Assembly: GCA_013399855.1 (NCBI GenBank)
Contig: VXAY01004719.1
Location: forward strand, 1 to 64,000
DNA length: 64,000 nucleotides
Direction of reading: 5' to 3'
Source: Oxyruncus cristatus
Taxonomy: Eukaryota; Chordata; Aves; Passeriformes; Cotingidae
Part shown: piece after piece, positions 1 to 11,168 of the stretch
Numbering within the stretch: the first letter of the stretch is position 1
How the letters are laid out: every line of letters begins with the position of its first letter
Translations under genes and position numbers: made by a program
Notes under the pieces: model-generated
What the model was told of the DNA's origin: nothing
What the model saw: only the letters and a program-made list of their open reading frames with translations
Database searches by the model: none

Positions 1-370
1 CCGGCGGGGGCGGCGGGGAGCGGAGCAGCACCCGGGACCGGCTCCTGGCGGCACTGGAGGACCTCGAGCTCTTGGCCAGGTACCGTGCTCGGCCCCCCGT
101 CGGCCCCAGGTGGCGGTGGGGTAATGGGGGTGGGGCGAGGGCGCCCGGCGCGAGGCGTGCGCGGAGCGTCCGGCGGGAGGAGAGGGAGCCCCTGGGCTTG
201 GGGTGGGAGGGGATCGGCGCGCCCCAACCACTGGCCCGGCTCGAGTACACGTTTTCCTGCTCTCCCGCCGTCCCCAGGCCGGCTCCCCCGAGAGAGGGGC
301 TGCTCCAGCGCGGGGACTCGGCCCGGCCGGCCCGGCCCTGCGCTGCTCCCCGGCGCTCACCCCAGTGGGA
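1..370. promoter_or_regulatory. CpG island over MED4 exon 1 / intron 1
   Basis: GC- and CpG-rich stretch running from the window edge to about position 370, after which composition falls sharply. It is the downstream part of the MED4 CpG-island promoter; the transcription start lies outside the window. Confidence 0.7.
3..79 (+). CDS. MED4: MED4 exon 1 (partial)
   Basis: Frame set by the codons for [18 protein letters not shown]; ends at GCCAG before GTACCG. It is preceded in frame by a Gly-rich run. The start codon is outside the window. Splits a codon after two bases. Confidence 0.9.
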
Positions 371-3300
371 AACCGCCGGCGATGCTTCGCTTCCTATTTT
401 CAGAGAGAAGGGGAGGTTCCTTATTCTCCCACTTGCCATTCTCTCTTGGTTGACACCTGCATTTCCTGTGAAACGTACCGTCACACACCGATTTTAGGCA
501 TTAGTCGCTAAAAATTATGCTGAAGTCAGAAATGTGTAGATGGTGTTGCACGACATAAGCTGTTCTGCTCATTCGCCTGTGTTAGTGTTAAATGACTCCA
601 GGTAGGTTACAGAACTCGTCTTTGGAGTGACATAAGTGCTTAGATTAGATACTTAGTCCATGCTCTTGAGGCCAGACTGGTAGCCCTCATCCAAGCTGTC
701 CACTGTTGTTGCTGCCAGTGAAGTTCAACTGGTTCCTAATTATTTTCCACCTCTCAAGGAGAGCAGGAGCTTAGGAAAACATTTTCAGAGGGAATAATAC
801 TATTATATAGTATTATAATACTATTATATAGTATTATAGCTGGCTCGCTCTATGATTGCCACTAGTAGGACAAGGTATGGGTCAGTTGCCCTTGTTGTGT
901 CTCCTTAGGTTTATTCTCAGACTTAGATTTACTGTGACACAAGGGCTTTGGAAATGTGACACATGTGGTTTTAGAAAAAACAAACAAACCCTTGTTCTTT
1001 GTTGGAAATAATATTCTACCATAATGAATCCAAAGCAACCCTGAGCGGCATTTAGTGAATCTTATTTTTGATCAGCAGCACCCTGGAGGTAGGCCTTTCA
1101 CAGTCACAAAATCGGTTTGGTGGTGGGGGCGCAAATAAAGCAACATGACTAATCTGCAGCCTTCATATAGTTTTGAATCTGTGTCTGTGCATTGTCTGGC
1201 TAACACAGGTCAGAACTATAGTGCTGCTTGACATCGGCCTTGATGGCAGTAGTTGACCTACCTGTAGCAGGTTTAATTTGGTACTGCCCAATGTTGGCCA
1301 GGTAGAATAAAGCTTTAGTGACAATTAGAAGTTTCTTTAACTGTTTAAAATCATTGTAGTATTCAGGAATGAGCAAAAGGCATAGACCAAGATGCTATTT
1401 AGAGCTTTACTGGTGAGGTTTTTTTCAGACATTTTGAAAAGTACCTGTTTTCATTTTAAGGTTCTGGTCCCACTGCTGTATCAGTCATACATCCTATTGA
1501 GCTGCTGACAGTGGACCAAGCAAAGAATCAGTCCTTCCAAGGAAAGTGTCTTCAGATAGACAGTTACTCATGCTTAGGGTTGAATTGCCATCCATAGCCT
1601 TACAAGCCAATTAACTTTGCTGAATTTACAGAAAATGCCTTTTTGTATTGTGGTCCCTCAGAGGTTCTTACTGGCTTTTCAGAACAGTGACAAAGTAGCT
1701 GGGTGGAAAGTAGGTGGAAGTGTGATCAAGAGGTTTGTTGGAGAAGCACTTCTAACCTAGCACCAGAATATTACTAGTTTTTTTGTATTTTTGTGTGTTT
1801 GATACACAACTAATATACCATTGTGGAAATACTTGTTGTAAAAGTGGTTTCACAACAGACTCTGCAGTGTGGACTTAATTGCTCTAAACACACACATGAA
1901 ACTTGCTCAGTTGGCAAAAAAATGGAGAAAAAGTAGAGAAGTAAAATGGTGAAGACAACTTTCATTATATTGTTTCTTTTCTCAGCTTCTGCTTATGTCT
2001 TTTATAGTTTGACAGGAACTTAGCACATTTCTTGAGTACAAATATACAAGTACTTCATGAACTGCAAGAACAAAGAAGAAAATGTGCTCTCTTGGTTGAG
2101 ACATGCCTGCCTACACTGTACTATAAAACTCTGAAATACTCAAGTCCATGAATACTTTTGTAATGATACCAGTACTCTGATAATTTTATGAGGACTTGAT
2201 GTGATAATGCCCTAGAAAACTGAGCTAACAGAGTTTTCCTTTCAGGGAACTAATAGAAATTTTGGCAATTTCAAGAAACCAAAAGCTTCCACAACCGGGA
2301 GAGGAGAGCCAGGTAAGCTGACTTTCTAAACTGTATTTCTTTGGATAGGCATAATGCTTTACTTCGGATTTTTTTCCATTCTTTCGTTCGTTCTTTTGTT
2401 CATTCTTTCTTTCTTTCTCCCTTTGTCCTTGCCTGTACTCAAGCTAATGCTGATGATGAGGTTTTGGCCCTGCTACAAAGGCATTCTTGGTTCTCGTGTT
2501 GTTGTTCGTTTGTTGTATGGTTCATAGGCTGTTTCTGCAAACAGGAAGAAATTTTGTTTCATTTTTCATTCAAATAAAAATACTCCTGTGGGTGTCATTT
2601 GCTCCTCGTTGTAGCACTGCTGAGGGTTTGTTGTTACTCCAGCCAAATTAAAAGTTCTACAAAATTCTTGTTCAATAGATCCTGGAACTGCTGATTCAGA
2701 GAGATGGAGAGTTTCAAGAGCTAATGAAGTTGGCAGTTGATCAGGGAAAAATCCATCATGAAATGCAGCTTTTAGAAAAGGTAGTAGAAAAGCGGGATAA
2801 TGATATTCAGCAGCTGCAGAAACAACTAAAAGAAGCAGAGCACATACTGGTAAGTTCATAATGACGTGTTTTCTTTTGAGCATCTTCTTGTGGAAAAGGT
2901 GGTTCTGGGGAAAGCGGTGTTATGTTAGTTTGAGAAGATTTAAATATTTAAAACTTCTTAAGAGCTTGGTGGTTTGGGTTTTCTCTCAGTAGTCAAATGC
3001 TGTTTAGTTATCATGTATTCAGTTTTGTTTTATGATGCTAATTTTCTTCTAAACCTACTTTATTTCTGTGTATTTTGAAAATGTGCATTGAATAATTTCT
3101 CTCTTCAAATGCAATTAAACTAAGGGGTTTATTCACAGAGCTGACTTTAGGTAGATGTTTACAAATTAAAGATGCATTGAAGGTTTGGTTTACTTTGTGG
3201 GTTTTTTGATTTTTTTTTTTTAACTAGGCAACAGCTGTTTATCAAGCAAAGGAAAAACTGAAATCAATTGAAAAGGCACGGAAAGGTGAGTATCCATGAT

Positions 3301-6300
3301 TGTACATAGTACATAAATGCAGTTGTAAAGAAAGTTGCTAGTGAGCTCAAACTGGGGCTTTTTCATTTTTTATTTTTTTAATTCTACTACCACAGATTTT
3401 GGATGCTTTATGTGTGAACAAATTTCCATTTCATTATGAAACCATAATCATTTCCTCAGAATAAAAAAGCAGGAAATAAGTATTTTTGGGGGAAACATGT
3501 CTTAATAATAAAGTGTATCAACAGTCTTTTTGGACTGATAATAGTACATCTGATTATCTCAGTGTCTCACCAAATTGCCTCAATTGGGCTGTTGAGGAAA
3601 GGGAAAGAATCTTTGTGTGTGCATTGTATTTGAAAGACTGCCTAGCTGCTGATACCAGTTTGTAGCAATTCCTGCTGTACTATGGTACTTGCCAAGCTAA
3701 ACTGACCTTTTTCAGTGGGGGGGGGAGGTGTTTTCTCTGGTTTTTGGTTTGGGTTTTTTTTTTTTTTTACAGTGTCTTTTACCCTTTTGTTATACCTCTT
3801 TCATCTAAAAAGTCAAAGAATTTCGTAAAGTTTCTGTTAGTCTAATAGAGGCACATATTTAGAAGGACTCCTACAGGTATACTCTGCAATTACTAAATAA
3901 ACAAACAAAAAAATTCTTTACTACAGAAACTCCATAATAAATCAGTTGCTGAAGTTTTACAAATTGTGCTTGTCAAGTACACGGTTTAAGAGATTGGTTT
4001 GTGTTTTTCACAAGGTTGGAGAACTGTTGACATCAAAGGTGTACTGAACTTGTGGCTGTAAAATCACGGCAAAGCTGGTCTTTGCATAGTCTGAGAATGT
4101 TCTGAACAATCATTGCATTTGAACCAGGCTCTTAATGTTTGGCAAAATCGCATTCCCAGTCTTTTAGGTATTAGTGTCCAATATTCTGAAATAGTTACAT
4201 GATGCAATCTCTTGAGAATACAGAAACTTTTTTTCCATTCTTCCAGGTGCCATTTCGTCTGAAGAAATAATTAAATATGCCCATAGGATCAGTGCTAGCA
4301 ATGCTGTTTGTGCTCCTCTGACATGGGTACCAGGTAACTATTGTGTTTATGACAATAGATTTCTTTTTTGAAATAAATCGTGGTTAATATCTTGTCTTAT
4401 AATATTTTTATACGGTGAAAACCACTGGGGTTTATTAGAGTAACATTGTTTTCAGCAGTTATATCTAATATTTTCAACAAAAATGGATATCCAGTTGACA
4501 TGTATTCAAAAGGCTATGAAACTATATATTTCCATTAACTGACTGGCATCCTCTGCTCTCCTTTGTTTGCCTTTTCCCCCTGAATGTTGGCTTGGATTGC
4601 AAGTTAAAACCAAGTATGCTAAAGGCTTTTATGCTTTTCTTTTCAGAGGATGTTAGTAATCCATGCAGTCAAAAGCAGGACTTTCATTCAGGACTATTTC
4701 AATTTGGGGTACTACTCCCTTGTTGTCCAAAATGAAAATGTGTTTGATCCAGTTCCTGTCCGTGCCATTTAGATATGAAGTAACAGGGAGAGCAAACATA
4801 TCTTCTAAACGTGGTGCATTTTTTTTGGTTGTAGTTGTTTCGTTTGTTTGTTTCTTTTTCAAATGTGCATTTTCTGCCAAGTTTGAATGAACAAAGAAAG
4901 TCTAAGTGAAAGTCAGGCTTGGATTTTAATAAAATAGGTGTGATGGTTGTTGTTTATCTAAGCAGAGTATGGGGTTTTTTGGTCATTAAACTTGGCACTG
5001 AAGAGAAAACTAATGTCTGCAAGACGATTGTTAAATATTTCCAAGCTTTTTTTTTTTTTTTTCTTTTCCTTAAAGGGGACCCACGTAGGCCGTATCCTAC
5101 AGATCTGGAAATGAGGAGTGGTCTCTTGGGTCAGATGAACAACCCATCCACCAATGGAGTTAATGGGCACTTACCAGGGGACGCCCTTGCAGCAGGCAGA
5201 CTGCCAGGTAAGAGAAACTCAGTTTTGTTTTGCTTTTCTTTATTCCTTGTACAGGCACAGCAATTACACATTTCCCTTAGGAAAGGCAAATCAGAAGTAA
5301 AGTAATGAAAATTATAGTTACTGTTGCTCCCTAGCAGTGAAGACCTACTAAATAAAGTTAACAATTAGAAATTGCAGAATTTTATTTTATTTCGCGCTAA
5401 ACCGCATACATTACAAATATGTCAATATAAATAAAATTCAGTTCATTTCTTTTAAATGGCTTTAAACTAAGTGATATTAAATCATATTAGAAGCATTTTC
5501 AGAGCAACATTTTCTTAGTAGCGATGACAAAGTATGGCATTGTGAAAGCAGTATTTGGAAGAAAAGAGGTTTATTTTCATCCCTTGCCTTTCTTTAAGTT
5601 TATGCTTAGAAGTTCTGGATTGAAAAGACATGGTAAGGGGCCACTGACTGTAGGAATTGAGCTTTAATCCCTTAATTGCTTAGGGAAATAGGCACTTTCA
5701 TTGACTTCAGTGGGATTCATTCATTCATGCTAAAATAGAATTTAGAAGTAAATTACAGTAATTGAATCGAGTTCAGTTGGTCTGTACCTGTTCAGTATTA
5801 ATCTACAATGGTTGGACTAAATCATGGACAATTTCTTAGTTTGGATTCATAGGAAATCTGAAATAGGAAATCAGTTCTTATCTGAGTGTTAAGCCAGTTT
5901 CAGAAGTTATGGGAAGCTTGCTTTCAAAAATTTTGCTGAATTTGTAAAAAACAAAAAACTATTACAACTCCATTGGAGAAATAGTAAACTTGGATTTTGT
6001 GTTTCTGATCACCTGCCTAATCCTACTGTAACCTCTTAGGAAGTGAGTTGAAATTCTGCATCCTCTTGATCTGTAAACCTCTGGCCTTGGATAAAATGGG
6101 TCAGTGAGCTGAATAGGAGTAGTACCCTGACATCTGTCCATAACAATCCACCAGGAAAATGCTGAGGATGGGTCCATATGTCTTTTCTGTTCTATTGAGC
6201 TCTGTATGAATATTTACTGTTTTGAAGTGGAGTGATGAGAGATCAAGAGCCATCTACATAAATGGGCCTCTCTGGCAGAGTAGACTTTTACAGTCAGAGA

Positions 6301-6649
6301 ATTATTCCATCATGAAATGTTTTCCAGCTATTACTGGAGGATTTCATCTTTCAAAATTCAGAAAGGATTTTAAGACTTGTTTTGATTTCAAATTGAAGTT
6401 CTGGTTGAGCTGTCTTGTTGAATTTTTTAGATATACAAAACTAATAGTTTGGTTGATTATGCCCCTTTTTTTCCAGATGTGCTCGCTCCTCAGTATCCTT
6501 GGCAGTCAAGTGATATGTCAATGAACATGCTACCTCCTAATCATAGTAATGACTTCATGTTGGAGCCTCCAGGACACAATAAAGAGAATGAAGATGATGT
6601 AGAAGTTATGTCAACAGACTCCTCAAGTAGCAGCAGTGACTCAGACTAG
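3..6649 (+). CDS. MED4: MED4, Mediator complex subunit 4 (5'-partial, 7 exons)
   Basis: MED4 is a subunit of the Mediator middle module, the nuclear coactivator that links transcription factors to RNA polymerase II. Coding exons are 3-79, 2246-2312, 2679-2849, 3228-3285, 4247-4333, 5076-5207 and 6477-6649; all junctions are GT-AG and the phases close, giving 254 visible residues and a stop at 6647-6649. From memory human MED4 is 270 residues, so roughly 16 N-terminal residues including the start Met lie upstream of the window. Visible order: Gly-rich N-terminus; helical segment starting [17 protein letters not shown]; a long charged coiled coil in exons 3-4 ([34 protein letters not shown]); a conserved middle with [20 protein letters not shown] and [15 protein letters not shown]; and an acidic Ser-rich tail ([13 protein letters not shown], six Ser, DSD). 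Identification rests on near-identity to vertebrate MED4 along the full length. It is convergent with NUDT15. Confidence 0.97.
80..2245 (+). other. MED4 intron 1
   Basis: After the CpG-rich first 300 bases this intron is AT-rich unique sequence. The only structure I see is a 21-bp tandem palindromic duplication at 796-837. No other gene or recognisable repeat. Confidence 0.8.
796..837. repeat. Two tandem copies of a 21-bp near-palindrome
   Basis: Two exact head-to-tail copies of a 21-bp AT-rich unit beginning AATACTATTATATAGTATT. Each unit is itself nearly self-complementary, so the pair could form a cruciform or hairpin. Confidence 0.85.
2246..2312 (+). CDS. MED4: MED4 exon 2
   Basis: Encodes [20 protein letters not shown] then SQ, matching the human [14 protein letters not shown] segment. 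Acceptor TTTCAG, donor GTAAGC. Confidence 0.95.
2379..2420. repeat. Imperfect (TTCT/TTCG)n microsatellite in MED4 intron 2
   Basis: Pyrimidine-rich tetranucleotide run of TTCT, TTCG and TTTG units between MED4 exons 2 and 3. Confidence 0.7.
2679..2849 (+). CDS. MED4: MED4 exon 3 (coiled coil)
   Basis: 57 codons from [19 protein letters not shown] to QLKEAEHIL. This is the start of the Mediator-assembly coiled coil. Acceptor CAATAG, donor GTAAGT. Confidence 0.96.
3228..3285 (+). CDS. MED4: MED4 exon 4
   Basis: Encodes [19 protein letters not shown], the end of the coiled coil, after a T-rich tract and AACTAG acceptor; donor GTGAGT. Confidence 0.95.
4247..4333 (+). CDS. MED4: MED4 exon 5
   Basis: Encodes [20 protein letters not shown] followed by VCAPLTWVP, essentially identical to the human segment. 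Acceptor TTCCAG, donor GTAACT. Confidence 0.96.
5076..5207 (+). CDS. MED4: MED4 exon 6
   Basis: Encodes [20 protein letters not shown] and on to DALAAGRLP, the most conserved block of MED4. Acceptor after a long T tract (CTTAAAG), donor GTAAGA. Confidence 0.96.
6477..6649 (+). CDS. MED4: MED4 exon 7 (C-terminus and stop)
   Basis: Encodes [20 protein letters not shown] through the acidic poly-Ser tail ending SDSD, then TAG. Acceptor TTCCAG. Confidence 0.96.
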
Positions 6650-7225
6650 GTACAAGAGGGACAGTATCCCTAGTAGACCTTTCCTGTGGTGAAGGTAGGT
6701 TGGATGCTGTTTGTCACAAACTGCAATATCCCTTTGTTATGCTGGCAGCCTTTTGTAGGGACAAGGTAACAGCTGGCTCAGAAATAGGGTGACTAATTTA
6801 AAACCATGGATTTTTTTTTCCCGTTACATATTCAAGTAAAATGACTGGGGGCTTTCTGCTGGGGAGAGATGTAAAATTTTCAGTGGTTGTATGAATTTGT
6901 ATGTTTGCAAGAGACACGTGTGTGTGTATATATATATGTATTTACTATACATTAGATGACAAAAGTTCCTGGGAAAAAAGGTGTAAGGGGAATCCCCTTG
7001 TATGTTTGTTAGTAACTTTAGTCTTTTGATGATAACCTTTTCTATGCCACAGAAATGAGACATGAATTTGTAATTTTAGTATCTGTTTTTTTGTTACTGC
7101 CTAAATCCATGTTCTTGGTCATCCGTTTGCCAAGAACAAAAATAAGCTGTAAAAAAAGAGTTTGTAATTATTGTATTATATAATGAATGAATTGTTATAA
7201 ATAAACTCAGCTTTGATCTAACTTT
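6650..7225 (+). other. MED4: MED4 3' UTR
   Basis: Non-coding tail of MED4 containing a short (GT)n/(AT)n stretch near 6916-6940 and ending just after an AATAAA signal. The exact cleavage site is inferred. Confidence 0.7.
7200..7205 (+). terminator. MED4 polyadenylation signal
   Basis: Canonical AATAAA about 550 bases after the MED4 stop, the first such hexamer in the 3' UTR. Confidence 0.75.
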
Positions 7226-9815
7226 AATTTTCCAAACTTGAATCTGAGGTACCTAACATCAATACTCAGCATATTTTATCCCAGTATGCTGTTGAATTCT
7301 GATTGAGTTTCGGAAGTTTGTTTTTTCACCTTTGCAAAATGCCCACTCAGAAGCAGCTGAGGAGGAGTCAGAAACAGAAAGCCTGCCTGCCCTTTTTGGG
7401 TGGGCCATATCAGGTACACATGTAGCTGGGCAGACCTTGAGGAAGCAGAGGGCCCATTCACGAGGCTGCACCAACACTTGGTTAAGCGTCCTGGCACCGT
7501 GGAGGCACACTGTAGGTTCGGCTCCTTTCAGTTCAGAGTGCTCACAGATTTTTTTTATTCTTGTCATCTGTAATTCTTTTTTTAGTTCTTTAAACCTGCT
7601 AATTTTTTTACTTGGTCAGTTGCACGTCCTGCCTCAGATACAGTGTTATTTGTTTTTCCAAAGGCACTTCCTTTGGCTTTCCTTTCCTTGTTCTGTTTTG
7701 CTTAAGGACTCATTTTATAACAGCTGTTTTCTCTTAGGTAACCTTCTGATCAAATCAGAAAACTAATGGGAACTGTTGCTCCTGGCAGTTACAGGTTTCT
7801 GTCCTGCAGCACAGATCACAATTCTCTTCATTTTCCTATTTTTTAGATTCCTTACAGGAAGTATCTGATGAATCAGGTACTTCCTCCTTTGCTCAGTCTT
7901 TTTAATGCTGCCACATATGACCAATATATGTACAAATCCCATGGGAATGCAGAAAGGAAAAGGACTTCAGTCAGGTTCAATCAGATAATAAGGGGCAGTG
8001 TTTTTAGTTGCAAGAGAAATGGGCAATTTGTTTTTGTCTCAGCTGTTCCTTTTGGAAGTATCTTCAGCGTCATTAAACTGTCACCTCTGTCACAGTCTAA
8101 AACTATTCATATGCATCTATATTTTAACCTTTATTTAATATTATATTTTCCTCTTGTTTACCTCCAATGTCTTTACTCTTTAATTCACATTAATCCCAAT
8201 ATATGTGCCCTGTCTCAGTCATCCTAGTTAACCTTGCCTACCCCATTAATGTTTTTTTTTAATTAAAACATGATCAGAATCATACACAATATTGCAAAAT
8301 GGAGTTTCTTAATGCTTTGTATCATTGGATTAGCATTTTCATTCTAAATGCCTCTCTCAACACATGACATAGACACAGTTCACTAGTCTCTTTGATCTTC
8401 TGACTTACAAGGACATTCTTTTCTTGGAGTGAAATACAAAAATAGATACTTAAGTCATGCAAAGTGTAATGTTGCAACCTACCCAAAACTCTTCTATGGC
8501 TGTATCATGTAGTTCACTAACTGAAATACCGTGGAGAGGGTGACTGTTTCCAGACATAAATAAGGGAGAACTGAAGCAAAGACCACTTCTGTTTCTGGGT
8601 TGTGTGTTACTCTGTTAAAGGATTAAATGGGACCAATGTGTTACATGTAACAAATAGGTAAGACAACAGCTCAGCCCACTGTTCACTTAGCATAAAAACA
8701 GATTCAGGGCATAAGACGCATTCTAATCACTTTCTTTGCATCAGTGCTCCAAACTGTGTAAGGTTCATGAGTACGTTTCTCAACTCTGGCTAAGTATAAC
8801 GCCATTTTAGGTGAATTCTGTCTATTACAATCAGTTTAGTGAACCACAAAGTTGTAACTGAGTGTTCTGTTATTCAGTGGTTTAGATACGTACATAATAT
8901 ATTTTCCTATTTAGCAAAAGTACCAAAAAGCAAAGTAAAGACTTAGTTGAAAGGGCTGAGTCTTAGCAGCTAAAATATACTGAACCAAATTCTGGGGGAG
9001 GGAATGGGGGTGGGAAATACAAATGCACGATACATACAAACAGTTATTTAAGTTGGGGATTGCTGACAGCTGGTTGCAGTAATGCGCTGTAGTCAATCAG
9101 TCCACTTAAAAAGGATACAGAAAGGCTGACATATGGAGATACTGTTTCTGTCCTCATTTCAGTAACTATTTGTGTATTTAAAAGAGAATAAATATAACCA
9201 TTAACAAAATAGGGTAAGAAAGTATTTTTTGGATGACAAGGCATTTTACAGTGGCCAATGTTTTCTCATTAGGAGCTAGAGGCATTCTAAAATTTAAAAT
9301 TGTACTAAATAATTTAAATATTTTCTTCCTCATTACTCTTTGTGACAGATGGGTAGGACATCTGTCAACTATTTCCTACAGCTTCTTTGTTGACTGCTGA
9401 GTAGAATAATTTTCAGTGTACATAAGGTTGCTTTGAGGAAGCAAATCTCCACTTTTGAATGGAAAAAATAAGCTTTTTACAAAGGTACAGTAGCAAAGGA
9501 ATTTTCGGTGATATATCCAGTTCCAAAACTGCTGTATAACATTATCTTCTTTTTTCACTTCAGAGAAAGGGTGTCTGTCCTAAGGAAAGTTGCACATAGG
9601 TAATACTTCAAACTCTAAGCAGGAGGCTTGCCATCGGCAGTAGTGTCCTTGTACCTCGTATCACTCTGCCTGCTTCTCAGCAAAAAAGAGTCCTCTCCAT
9701 TTAAGAAAATGTACGTGCAAAATAAGGAAGAGCTTTAAACCTTTCAAACTTATTTAAGAACTGAGGAGTCAACTCATGATTTCAGACAATTTTAATCTTT
9801 CAATATTGTGCTTGT
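7226..9815. other. Spacer between convergent MED4 and NUDT15
   Basis: AT-rich sequence with no recognisable exon, repeat family or RNA gene. Reading frames here (for example 7332-7766) show no family signature and lie outside splice-compatible context. Confidence 0.6.
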
Positions 9816-11022
9816 GTTTTATTCAAAAGATATCTCACACCATTTTTGTACAATGAGTATATCTAAAAGAAGCAGACAAGAATTGTGTTTTAAAAGAACC
9901 TTGATGAGAAAAAAAATGAGCCAGTTAGTGATTTCTTTAAAAGTCTTTAAAAGTCATATCCTAAAATTAATTGCTGATGTCTTAGTGACTACAGCTGGAA
10001 AAGAATCAAATCTGGTTACAGATTCTAGAAAAATTAAAAATAGAAATTCATTGGGTTTGTATGTATCTTTTGTATGTATTTTCACTACCAATTCAGTCAT
10101 GTAATCATGTCAAACTGAAAATTGACAATTTTATCGAGTCCCAGTAGCCATACAGAATTACTTACAGAATCTGTGCTGTTTAATACTGACAACTCTCTTT
10201 AGCAAAAAAGTGTGAATTTTGCCATTGAGCTACACCTATAAATGAGATAATTTTGTTATTTGTGTCAGCCTAGTAAGAACACTGTAGGCACCATTGTAAG
10301 AGTTTAATAACATGAAGCCAGATCAACTGGAGAGATCTTTGACGTTTTTGCAGATAAATTCAATGTAACTGAGGCCACAAACAGAATTCTGTTACAAAAG
10401 CAAGTGACAAGAAGGATCAGGGAATGTCATTCCCTGCAGTAAGCCATCATAACCCTTTCATATTTATAATACTCTTGATTTTCAAGTATACACTGCTGTC
10501 TGCAGGAGAATGAGGCGTTTTCTGTGAAATGTAACTTTTTTTCATGACAGTAACTTCATAACTGAAGCTAAAAGACAAGGCTAAGTTTTAAAATTGGTCC
10601 GATACTTATAGGAAAGCAGCATGACATACAAAGTAGGTTTACATAGAAAGCAGGGCAGTGGTTTAAACAAGTAAGTTCTCTTGGGCCTGATGCTGCAACC
10701 GTTTCTAAGTGAGTAAGCTTCTCTGGCTAGTTCTAACTTCCAAAGGGCTGTTTATCTATATAAAGATTAACCAGATAAAACACTCTGAGTTTGCTATAAA
10801 AGCGAATATTAATTGTTAACCACTACAGCTAGAAATAACTCTGGAATGAGAGACCACTGTTGGGTGAAATACGGTAAAAGCACTGAAACATCTGGCATCT
10901 TTCTGGCTTTGGGAAGGGTAATATTTTCACGCGGGCAGGGTGAGCATGATAAACTCTTTTTTTCTTTTACATCAAAAAAAGCAGCTCTGTCCTTTAGTTT
11001 GTTACATATGTACAATTTGGTT
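9800..11022 (-). other. NUDT15: Probable NUDT15 3' UTR
   Basis: Sequence between the NUDT15 stop and the first minus-strand AATAAA. No repeat or other gene is recognised in it, consistent with a single long terminal exon. Confidence 0.4.
9818..9823 (-). terminator. Candidate NUDT15 polyadenylation signal
   Basis: First canonical AATAAA hexamer on the minus strand below the NUDT15 stop, implying a 3' UTR of about 1.2 kb over 9800-11022. Transcript evidence would be needed to prefer it to a variant hexamer. Confidence 0.35.
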
Positions 11023-11168
11023 TTACTCTAGTTGGTGACTTCCTGTGTACCCCTTTAGATGATCAAGCTCTTCCGTAAAGGGATTGTAACCTTGCTCTCT
11101 TAAACAGCGTAAGGCCCAGAATAGTTGATCTGCTGGAGGAAATTCATCCCATTTAACCCATTCCCAGC
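11023..11168 (-). CDS. NUDT15: NUDT15 exon 3 (C-terminus)
   Basis: Encodes [20 protein letters not shown] then [10 protein letters not shown] and the stop. Matches human WEW.[26 protein letters not shown]. Acceptor CTGCAG. Confidence 0.95.

Noticed and set aside
2566..2883. 105-codon minus-strand frame with a signal-peptide-like start
   Set aside because: It is the antisense of MED4 exon 3 and its flanks; the + strand coding match is decisive.
4919..5305. 128-codon + strand frame
   Set aside because: Only read-through of MED4 exon 6 into both introns; the exon boundaries have good splice sites.
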